Below, one piece after another: positions 26,866-36,290 of a stretch of 64,000 nt of DNA. The DNA comes from Gymnothorax reevesii. Its lineage: Eukaryota > Chordata > Actinopteri > Anguilliformes > Muraenidae. The notes beneath the pieces were generated by a model that was given only the letters and a program-made list of their open reading frames with translations, did no database searches and was not told the origin of the DNA. Made by a program: the position numbers and the translations under genes. The stretch covers positions 48,885,120-48,949,119 of the forward strand of contig CM056583.1 of NCBI GenBank assembly GCA_029721435.1. The letters are read 5' to 3'. Each line of letters starts with the position of its first letter. Within the stretch, counting starts at the first letter, position 1.

Positions 26866-27720
26866 TGTCAGAACCCTTAACTCTGCTGCATTTGCAAAGA
26901 ACACATCGAGGTTTAATTAGCTTCTCAGTGTCTTCCGTTAGATAAGGAGGAGCAGTCAAAAAGGCCACCAGTCACCCAGTAAGTGCTGATCTCACAGTTT
27001 TTGATGTATTTATTTAATTAGAATTGCACTCTGATAAGTGGGATGTTTATATAATTAGGTGCGGTGCTCTGAGATACATTGACTTGTAATAAGGCTGAAA
27101 ACCATAATCAAAGGATCACCTTGGAGGATTTTAATAGCCATTTTGTAATTCAGTTCTTGTGATCAGCAGCTATGCAAGAGATGTTCTGAAAAAAAAAAAA
27201 AAATAGAGCGCTCAGAGTTTTATGGGCGGACTCACTGTGTTTGTAGAATACTCATTTATTTTATGAGAGCATCTTTAAATGCAAAATTTGCGGGGATGTT
27301 ATTGTTATTATTAATGACAAAGGAGAAAATGTACTTTAGCATGCTGTGGAATAGAATGGCGAATGAACCTGGATTAAAAAAAACGACCTGAAGATTTCTT
27401 GATTCTTTCAGGACTATAAGCTGTCAGTAATATGTCCTGGCATAATTAGAGCACACTAAAATCAACAATAAAAGAATCAATTTCTTAACAATAATTTGGG
27501 GGATTCTTTTGAGTGAACTACAAATGGCTCTGATCAAATGCTCCACTTGAGAAAAATTAGCTTTTTCATAATGATCAAATCTAGTTAGAAAGTGGTAATT
27601 CTTCTCTGGGGCATATGTGAATGGTTTGTAATAGGCTTGAGAGGAGGTAATTTGCTTCCATTGGGCAAATTTTTAGAAAGCTGCAGCTTTATTCACCTCG
27701 CTTTAAATGGTAAATTGATC
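26866..27720. promoter_or_regulatory. Candidate conserved non-coding cluster
   Basis: This is the most enhancer-like stretch in the window by texture. It is single-copy, AT-rich and not repetitive, with many homeodomain-type cores (GTTTAATTAGC, TTTAATTAGAATTGC, TATAATTAGG, GGCATAATTAGAGC). It also has SOX/TCF-like motifs (AATCAAAGG, AACAATAA) and GATA cores (TTAGATAAGG, CTGATAAG). No coding potential is visible. Such clusters commonly act as distal enhancers of developmental genes. Conservation is not tested, so this remains a candidate. Confidence 0.35.
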
Positions 27721-27754
27721 CCTAAAAACCATGTGCGTGCCATAAGGGTATAGA

Positions 27755-28060
27755 CGCCCCATTCAGCGAGGCTGGGCCCGGCGGAGGGAGAGAATGAGAG
27801 GGGTAAAAGTTTGACTCCTCCAGTGAAGGCCTTTGAGTTGGGCAGCTCGCTGCTGGTGGGGGCGCTTTGTGCCTCGCCGTGGCGTGACTGCCTGCGCAGC
27901 GGGGTACAGGTGGATGAAAGGCACCCCTCTCTTCGGGGCGCCCTCCCCCTGACGGGCCCAGCGCTGATCTGCCGCGGTCGCGCCGCCCCGGGACCGCTCT
28001 CCGCGGAGCTCTCCACTCCGACCTCGGGCGGCTGAGATCATCCTGCGGACCAGCCGCTCT
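27755..28060. other. CpG-rich block, island-like
   Basis: GC-rich with frequent CpG (for example CTGCCGCGGTCGCGCCGCC, GACCTCGGGCGGC) within AT-rich flanks. Several overlapping open frames exist in both directions, as expected from low stop-codon density in GC-rich DNA, and none has a known domain. It could be a CpG island, a regulatory element or an unrecognised first exon. Confidence 0.35.
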
Positions 28061-29509
28061 TCGCTGTAATTGCCTCAAGTGGTAACACATGTATGGAAAG
28101 CTATAAATTACCAGCTATATTTAACTGCACAGGAAAAAAAACAACAACTCCATGGATCTGATTAACCTTTGGGATTATTGGTTTAAGGAGCGTCCCATCT
28201 TAACAGCCAGTTTAGGGGAAAAAAGGGAACGTGAGGAAATATACCTGTTTGAAGAACAGCTTCGGACCCTCCGATGGTATTAATAACATTTACGACTGAG
28301 TCGGCCCTTTCCCACCAGCTGGTTTTGATTCTTACCGAAAGTGGCTCAGTTCTTTGGACTTTTGAGTAGGGGGGGGAAAAAAATGTGAGCCTTTAAACTA
28401 GCAGATGCGGCTCTGCAGCAGGTTCAGTGGAACAAGACTGCTGCTCTCACACTAAACGGCCCAGTCCTGCGCACATTAAACAACCTGCGGAGCCGCGAGC
28501 TTCAGGAGGACCCCTGCAAGCAAGACCTGCTGATTAGCTTCAGCTGGACATGGGTGGGGGGGTGGGGGGTGCAACTGTGAACAGAGCTCCCAACTCGGGG
28601 CCTGCAGGAGTGCTCCAGGGGTATTAACACCGGACTCGGATATAGTGGGAAATCCACACTTTGATCCAGATGTGAAGTACTCAGATGCTTTTCATTTCAT
28701 GGAAAGCATACAGTTTAGTGTTTGGTCATTAGCACGGTATTAAAGGACTGTAATTCCCGCATGATTCAAACAATATGGAGGTGAGTGGTCACAAATTGAA
28801 GATGGCAGTCCATACTTAAACCTTATAGTTGTTGTTTTCGAACCCATTGTGCTTGAAGTGTGGTACTAAAGAGTGGACATTATGACATGGTCCGAATACT
28901 AAAAGACTACAATTAACTCTCATTTATGGCCCCAATAAGCAGGGGTCATGCTTTTGTGTCTGGGGCCTTTTGCCCCATCGGGCCCAAGGGAGGGGCCCGT
29001 CGGCATCCAACTGGCCATTTTGTTGTCAGTCAACGGTGATTGACAGATCATATGACTGAGCTGGGGTGATTCCCCCTGTGCTCACTGCTATAGGTCATGA
29101 TGCAATGTCTCATGCTAATGATTGTCAAAACAGCACTAATGTTTATTCTCTTAATTCATTCGACAGCACTTGAAAGCTGAAACACCCAGGATCCCATCAG
29201 GGTTAGACACATGAAATACATGAGCAACAAGAACACAGGCAAACAAATCAGAATACAGACATTTTTTATTTGTTGGTTGCTACACAATCATATTAGCACC
29301 CAGTTATTTTTCATAGATTTCATAGATGTGCTCTAATTATTTCTGTCATATTGTACTGAGGATTCTGAATAATCATGCCTCTGTGATAATAGCACTGAAC
29401 ATGTCAAAGGTTTGGAAATAAGGGAAAAGTTTGACCTACTATTTTATTTGGCGTTGGAAGATGGCATCTGCTTTCTGAACATTTACTTAAAAATGCATGC
29501 GCACACATA
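28061..29509. other. Single-copy DNA with a PBX-PREP type site
   Basis: No gene is visible. There is a G-rich run at 28553-28571. At 29037-29046 the exact decamer TGATTGACAG occurs, the canonical composite site for PBX with PREP/MEIS homeodomain factors. It sits in a block (about 28920-29150) with other complex sequence. Confidence 0.35.
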
Positions 29510-29718
29510 CAGGGTGTTTTCAGAAAAAGTGAACCTAACTTTAGTCATTGATTATACTGCACAAAAACCCGTGAAAATAAATGCGTGGAAATGGTATCAT
29601 TTAAAAGAGTAAAACCAGTTCCTTCTAATGACGAATATCACTTAAAATAAAATTCAGTAGTTTTTGTACCGTTTAGTCAATGATTAAAGTTGGGAATACT
29701 TTTTTTTGAAACACCCTG
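29510..29718. mobile_element. 209-bp MITE of the Tc1/mariner superfamily
   Basis: Inverted ends CAGGGTGTTTTCAGAAAAAG (left) and CAGGGTGTTTCAAAAAAAAG (right, minus strand) bound a 209-bp element. TA sits immediately outside both ends, the target-site signature of Tc1/mariner elements. There is no coding capacity, so it must have been mobilised in trans by a full-length relative. Confidence 0.75.
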
Positions 29719-31319
29719 TAAATTTTTATTCACATTCAAGAGGACAGCACTTACTTAGTACTGGGACAGTTTAGGCCAAATGTTGACAGTGTTTCAGCCT
29801 ATAGGTTGAAGTTTCATATTCATGATAAGAACTGTACAAAGGAGTATTTCTTTCTGGAAAGTGAGGAATAGGCTGGTAGTGCCATCCCGGCACAGAAGAG
29901 AAAAGGCTCACTCATTTTGAGACTTTTGCGCCAGCAGCACAGTCTTAGGCCAAGTGCGGTGTAATGCAACTCCAGCGATTTTGGTTAGGGAGCAGGGAGA
30001 CGCTTGGAGGCCGCGGCGTGCTTTGGCCCGAGATTCCATAGCGGCTCATTAATTTACGCAGCAGCGTCTCCTCTGAAAGTAAAAAAAAAATAAAAATGGC
30101 CGGAGCTGTTTGGGTTTTTCTCCTTTCATGTCTTGCACCAGCACTCTTGGCAGGAGGGCAGACATGGCCTCACTTTGCATGAACCAATCAAAACAAGGGC
30201 CACGCATGCAAATGGAGGACGCTAATATGAATGAAAGTTCTGTGCTGACGGTGAAGGTTATTGAGAGGAAATGAATAATGCCAGCCCGTGCCCGAGAGAG
30301 AGAGCGAGTTCACTAAATCCAATTTTTTTGGGACGGTGCCCTGGCTACACCCACTCGGCAGCCCGCAGAAAATGAAGCTTTTAATTTGTGAAAAAAATGA
30401 CAGCCTATTCGCAGAAACAACTGTGGAAGCATTCCAGCTGCAGTTTCTCCATTCCTGCTAAAAGTAGCTTTACCCCACTGAATGAAATCTCAGTGATGAG
30501 ACACGATTCAGAGTAACATCTTGTTTTTACAGCTTTGTTTCAGTTTGTACTGATGGAAAGGTGGCCTGTTTTCTTCTCACAACTGACGTGTTACTGTTTT
30601 TTTCCCAGCTGCATGGTGAATAACTGGAGAGGTGCAGAGGGGTTATGAGGGGCTCACTGTTTTAAGAGGAGTTAGGGGATATTTTTTAAGACCTTCCTGG
30701 TTGGTGCATTTATTGGCTCTCTGCTCTGATGACCATGATCTCAGTGAGATCCATGCAGTGACATACATACATTTCTGAACAGTGACTCAGTTTTAAAGGG
30801 CTATAATTTCTTCTTTACAAAGATTTTGCAGATTTTCAGCTTTAATTTTAGGGCATTTTGTACCTATACTGAGGGCAGCTTGCAGGAGTTGCATCCATTT
30901 AATATTGTTTTACTGCATAAATACTCATAGCAAGTTATACTCTACAGAAAATGTTTGTTTGTCTATACAAGGAATTGGCTGCTTTCTTTTACATTTGTTT
31001 GTTGGGTATACTAGCTGACTATCTTCTGACTGCTTCCCCTCTTTTACATTAATGATTAAGTACTGAACTTCTCGCTAAAGCAATGAAGCACTCATTTAAT
31101 CGCACTCACTGTATATTTGTTTAGCAGTACTACTTGTTCACCTAAGCCACATCAGGTCTTAGCATGTGTTCATTGGTGATGCTTTGGAAAAAAAATAAAA
31201 ATCTCCGCAGTCTTACTCCTTACCAGATCTACGTACCTATGGAACTCTAAAAAAATGGCACCATGGTCTACGATTTTTTTATTTGCGAACCTGATTTTTA
31301 ATGTCAAAAATACAAACTA
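29719..31319. other. Single-copy DNA with a candidate regulatory block
   Basis: The segment at about 29920-30450 is complex and moderately CpG-containing. It carries an exact POU octamer ATGCAAAT (30206-30213) and several homeodomain-like cores (CTCATTAATTTACG, TTTTAATTTG). Flanking sequence is unremarkable. No exon or repeat is recognised. Confidence 0.35.
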
Positions 31320-32796
31320 AAACCCCAATTCCAAAATAGTTGGGACAAAGTGTAAATTGTGAATAAAATCAAAATGCAATGACTTTCAGATCACATGAGC
31401 TAATATGTTATTTACAGTAGAACATAGATAACATTTCAAATGCTCAAACCTGAGACATTTTACATTTTAATCCACAAAATGAGCTCATTTAAAATTTTCT
31501 GGCAAGAGTGTAACATGATTGGCTATAAAAGGGATGTCTTAGAGAGGCTGAGTTTCTCAGAAGTAAAGATGGCCAGAGGCTCTCCAACCTGTGAAGGCTT
31601 GCATAAATGAAATTGTGGAATACTCTAAAAACTATGTTTCTCAACTTCAAATTGCGAAGTCTTTAAAGGTCTCATCATCGACAGTGCATAACATCATCAA
31701 AAGATTCAGAGAAACTAGGAAAATCTCTATGCGTAAGGAACAAGGCCAAAGACCTTTACTGGATGCCCGTGATCTCCGAGCCCTCAAACACCACCGCATC
31801 ACTCACTGGCATGATTCTGTTTTTGACAATGCTAAATGGACCCAGGAATACTTCAAGAAACCACCGTCAGTAAACACAGTCCACCATGCCATCCACAGAT
31901 GCCACCTAAAACTCTATCATGCAAAAAGGAAGCCACTGTTAAGCATGATCCAAAAGCGCCGCCGTGTTCTGTGGGCCAAGGCTCATTTAAAATGGACTGT
32001 AGCAAAGTGTCCTGTGGTCAGACAAATCCAAATTTGACATTCCTGTTGGAAATCATGGGTGTCGTGTCCTCTGGGCTAAAGAGGAGAAAGACCACCCCTC
32101 TTGTTATCAGCGTTCAGTACGAAAGCCAGCATCTCTGATGGTATGGGGATGCATTACTGCATATGGTGTGGGACACTTGCATGTTCTAAAAAGCTTCATA
32201 AATGCTGAAAGGTATATAAAGGTTTCAGACCAACATATGCTCCCCTCTAGACAACATTTATTCCATGGATGGCCATGCGTATTTCAGCAGGATAATGCAA
32301 AACCACATACTGCAGCTATTACAACAGCATGACTTTGTAGTATGAGAGTCCGGGTGCTGAACTGCCCTGCCTGAAGTCCTGATCTTTCTCTGATTGAGAG
32401 CATTTGGCGCATAATTAAACAAAAAGTCCGTCAATGGAGACCCAAAACTCTCCAGCAGCTGGAAGCCTTTATTAAACAAGAGTGGGATCAAATTCCAATG
32501 GATTAACTCAAGAAACTTGTCTCTTTAATGCCCAGACGCCTCCACTCTGTGTTAAAGGGATGCTACACTGTAGTAAACAGACCCCTGTCCCATCTTTCTT
32601 GAGACCTGTAGCAGCCATCAAATTTGAAATTAGCTCATTTTGTGGAAAAAATTGTGAAATTTCTCAGTTTCAACATTTGCTATGGTATCTCTGTTCCATT
32701 GTGAATAAAATACTGGCTGGTGTGATTTGAAAGTCATTGCGTTTTGATTTTATTTACAATTTACACTTTGTCCCAACTATTTCGGAATTGGGGTTG
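31320..32796 (+). mobile_element. Tc1-like transposon, near full length
   Basis: Terminal inverted repeats of about 75 bp carry the core CCCCAATTCC and then AGTTGGGACAAAGTGTAAAT in both arms. About five mismatches are visible between the arms, and TA dinucleotides flank both ends (31318-31319 and 32797-32798). Length (1477 bp) and organisation match a complete Tc1-like element with one central transposase gene. This end sequence is widespread in teleost genomes. The element is inactive because its gene is broken. Confidence 0.9.
31569..32602 (+). pseudogene. Tc1-like transposase pseudogene
   Basis: The likely start is the ATG at 31569. The reading is spread over at least three frames. A first segment (to about 32037) carries a helix-turn-helix region with KSLKVSSSTVHNIIKRFRET. 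A later segment (32138-32332) carries [10 protein letters not shown] and the second catalytic aspartate in [11 protein letters not shown]. After in-frame stops, SPDLSLIESIW supplies the final DDE glutamate. Frameshifts between segments and several stops abolish function. The intact enzyme would catalyse excision and insertion at TA. Confidence 0.85.
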
Positions 32797-33280
32797 TAGA
32801 TGGCATATTACATTAAATTCAAGCGTAGCCCCTAGATTGTGTCACACACTGAACAATGAAATAATACAGTATATTTTCCAGCATACTCTTATGCAAGCAT
32901 ATATTTTTATTACAAAAGTATATCGTCAGGAATACAATGTCCAGAACAAAATCATTAATTTGAACGGGGTGTTTCCTACTTACTGTAAACTTAAATATGT
33001 GCTGAAGTCGAGAGGTTGCAATTTAGATATTTATTCAAGCACTCCAAAGTCTGGAAGTAATTGTCATTAAGTAGTTGTTATTTTACTCAATAAGAATGTG
33101 TCTCTTATCCTAAACTATAGGAAACAAGTATAAATTCATTTTACTGATTTATTTAACATTTATTTGTATTTGGGGGCAAAAATGGTTTTCAAATGATATG
33201 TAATACAGTTATCTATTGTTGTGATTTCTCATCAGTGTATCTACAATAAGCTTAACCATAGCTTTGCTAATTTTACTAAA
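32797..33280. other. Intergenic DNA, no feature seen
   Basis: AT-rich unique sequence between two Tc1-derived segments. The only open frame of note (32744-33070) starts inside the preceding transposon terminal repeat and has no known domain. Confidence 0.4.
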
Positions 33281-33545
33281 GTATCCTTTTCAGTGGATTT
33301 CTCAGTGAATTGCAATAATTCCCCTAATAGCGTCTTTCGAGATGGGCATACTTCACAAACTTTACGATCCTAGTGATCCCACAGCAGCACTCTTGTGGTG
33401 AAATCAGGTGATTGAGCTGGCCACTCTTCATTTAGAATTTTCCTTTCCGGAGGACTAGATTTCAGCTATGGGTCATTATTTTGTTTTTACACAAAATTTC
33501 TTCTCTTTCATGTACGTGAAAATCTCATGTGAGTCCAACCTTTTG
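33281..33545 (-). pseudogene. Old Tc1-like transposase trace
   Basis: On the plus strand the segment GGTGATTGAGCTGGCCACTC followed some 60 bases later by GGGTCATTATT resembles the antisense of the central Tc1 transposase region, where GGTGATTGACTTGGCCAG occurs at 59300 in the better-preserved element. No terminal repeats or open frame remain. This is a weak but specific similarity and the boundaries are approximate. Confidence 0.45.
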
Positions 33546-34480
33546 AGCGCCAGTTTATTACACATTTGATTTGGACCTTTCTTTTAACACGTTTTTTCCC
33601 CCTTGCTTCGGCAATGTCATAGCTGTCGTCCAAATTTTTACAGTGTTGATTTAAAAAGAAATTTATTACTATTTCGGGTCATAAATGTAACAGATGCGTT
33701 TCTGGTACAAAATAAAACTGAAAAAATTGAGATTTTTTGTTGTCTTTTATTATCCCTGACATTGAACAAGCTCTTGCCCACATTTCTTTATTTATTTTTG
33801 TTAATACTCAGAACAAGTAAAGCTGTTTCTGATTTTATGAGCACTTTTTAGATGAAAATTGTCTCCTAATTTGTGTGTTTATAACCTCTGAGTATTGACC
33901 TGGAGATGGGCCTCCGCATGCAGCTTGTACTGGATGAGCTGATGACCTCACGGGTATCCAGGGGACTAATTATAAATGGTCAGTTTCAATTTGCTGAGAT
34001 ATAACATTTCTCAGGGAAAAAAAAAAACAAGAAACTTCTTGCTTTATTTTTTTCCCTTCAGCTCAGTCATACGAAACTAGTTTTTAAACACAAGGAAATA
34101 AGTGCACACAAGGCCTGAATCTGTAGATATTTAGTCTTGGTAATGTTCATGTTCATATTTACGGTACAAAACGCATGTAAAATGTCACAGTCATTTGATA
34201 CACTTGGCTCCTTTTCAGCAGACGTGAAATGAAATTTAGAGGATTTTTTTGATCTTAAGTCCTGACGTAAAAAATAAATCAGAATATCAGGCATTTTAGT
34301 TTTCCGTGGAAAAAAAGGGGACAGGTCTGTTCCTTTGATGTAAATGCTCAAGATGTTTGTACGAGGAGCCTTCTTTGTATTGTGATTGATAATGCCTTTT
34401 AGAGAGGAAAATGCCTGTTTCGCATAGAGCGCATAAAGAGTGTGCACCTCTATTTAAAATCTGCTCATGCATCTCCCCAA
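33546..34480. other. Intergenic DNA, no gene seen
   Basis: AT-rich unique sequence with short A runs near 34020. An open frame on the minus strand (34067-34447) has no recognisable domain or supporting context. Confidence 0.4.
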
Positions 34481-34870
34481 CAAATTTTGAACAGGTGGAA
34501 GGGATTCAGTTGGGAGGCAAAATGTCTGCCTGCATTTTCATTCGCTTGAGCACGGCAGATTATGGCGTGCATTAGTCTCTTGCCAGAGGTGACATCACTT
34601 CCTGTGGTCTATGATGAAGAGCCTGACACATCGCTGGGGTGATTGACCAGGGTAATTTGCATACGTAGTGGGCTAATCGTCACTTGGTGAAATCCGGGCG
34701 CCGTGCAATTGAAATGTGTTGATCTGATTGGTGGCGAGGCTTCATGCTGCAGCGCATCAATCATATTTGGCTCCATCCTGCTCCTTCAGCGGCTCATTCT
34801 AATCAGGCACTTTTTGTCATTATAGCACGAAGATTTGGCACCGACCCTTGCATCCATTTGGCAATGCGCG
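34481..34870. promoter_or_regulatory. Candidate enhancer with PBX-like and POU sites
   Basis: Complex single-copy sequence holding TGATTGAC (34640-34647) and, seven bases further on, the POU octamer ATTTGCAT (34655-34662). CTAATCG follows, and GCATCAATCATA lies near 34750. Close spacing of PBX-like and octamer motifs is characteristic of developmental enhancers. No coding potential is seen. Function is inferred from motif arrangement only. Confidence 0.35.
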
Positions 34871-35240
34871 AGAGACAGTCACTTTCTCGTTTTTTCCTCG
34901 TCGCAGTTTTTGTTTTGTGTTCACTTCGGGGGAAACTGACACATGTTTATTTGTGAGGGGCGGGCCGGACCAAAAGGTCAGTGGTTATCAGGACATGTCA
35001 GGCCCGGTACTGAGAGGGGGGTGTCAGGGGGACGGGGGGAGCTCTCCATGAGAGAGATGCTCACCAGTTCGCCGAATCGCAGCTGCTGATTTGTAGCTCA
35101 GACAGACATTTTGACTCTGAGAGGCCACAAATACTACAGTTTCTCTGGACATTCCCTCTTGTACATTTGAAGAAGATGTTCACTCTGGTTTGTTGTTTCA
35201 AATGTGTTTCCCATGTGTGAAGCAATATGATTTAGATTAT
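34871..35240. other. GC-richer single-copy DNA with G-runs
   Basis: There are G runs at about 35015-35041 (GAGAGGGGGGTGTC, GACGGGGGGAGC) and otherwise unique sequence. No supported gene. Confidence 0.35.
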
Positions 35241-35241
35241 A

Positions 35242-35295
35242 CCCCCCCCCCCCCCACACACACATACACGTACACACATACACACACACACACTC
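35242..35295. repeat. Poly-C followed by (CA)n
   Basis: A C14 run joined to an imperfect CA repeat with ACGTAC interruptions, seen directly. Confidence 0.95.
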
Positions 35296-35474
35296 TATTT
35301 ACCACTCAAATTTCAACTTTGAAAGAAAAGAAATGTACAGTTGTAGAATTTGTTTATTGTAATGCATACCATATAGTGCTTTTGTAATTTCAATTCTTGA
35401 TTTTCAGTGTAGGAGATTTGAGATCTTAAATATTCTTTGAATTATTAGGTCTTTGTGAGAAACAACCATGCCAT

Positions 35475-35476
<2 letters not shown>

Positions 35477-35514
<38 letters not shown>
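35477..35514. repeat. (AT)n microsatellite
   Basis: About nineteen AT units, seen directly. Confidence 0.95.
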
Positions 35515-35516
<2 letters not shown>

Positions 35517-35558
35517 TCAATCTCTCTTTCCTTTCATTTCCATACTGTAACATATATA

Positions 35559-36290
35559 TCTCCACCAATGAGCAAAAACATTAAGACCACTTGCCAAATA
35601 TGCCATAATGTTCACATGCAGCAAAAACATGCAGACAAATTGATGCCCTAGTCAGGGTTGCCTGGCAGAAAATTTCCCCAAGCATCACACTCCCACCACC
35701 AACTCTTCCCACAGTGCTTCCTGATGCCATCTCTTCACCAGAAAAATGTGCACACTTACCTGCCTATGGACATGATATGAAGGGAAACAGGATTTACTGG
35801 ACCAGGAGACCTTCTTCATTTGCTCCAAGGTCTAGTCCTGACTCTCGCCTGCCAATTGTAGGTGCTTTAGGAGGTGGACTGGGGCTGTAATGGCCACTTT
35901 GCCTTTTCGTCGTTTTGGACCAGACAGGATAGCCTTTGTTTTCCTCACTCTTAGATGAGTCTCGGGCACTTAGCCCCCAGTTAGCAGTGCATGGTTTGTT
36001 TGTCCTTGGACCACAGTTGGTGCTCATTACTGCTGACTAAGAAAACCCCACAAGCCTGGGTACTTCTAAGATGCTCAATCCAGTCACCAGTCAGCAGCAT
36101 ATAACAACGGCTCTTGTCAAATTCTCTCAGGTCCCATACCTCTTGCATGCAGCATGTTGACTACAAGAACTGACTGTTTAATTACCACCTGTAGGCTGTT
36201 CGCAGGCCTTGACATGTACCATTGTTGTAACTTAAGGAGCCCTATTTGTTTCACCTGTGTGTGGTCATAATGTTTTGGCACATTGATGTA
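35559..36290 (-). mobile_element. Second shortened Tc1-like copy
   Basis: The left end reads CCACCAATGAGCAAAAACAT and the right end, on the minus strand, ATCAATGTGCCAAAACATTA, both continuing into a GACCAC core. These ends and the interior resemble the copy at 21795-22636. For example, both copies share CTTCATTTGCTCCAA or CTCATTTGCTCCAAA, and a GGTGCTTT/GGAGCTTTTGG segment just downstream. No transposase frame longer than 77 codons survives. It is about 730 bp instead of the 1.5-1.6 kb of an intact relative. Confidence 0.7.

Noticed and set aside
27693..28090. Five overlapping frames up to 122 codons
   Set aside because: Pro/Arg/Ala-rich translations in several frames at once are what a CpG-rich block produces. 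No exon boundaries can be defended.
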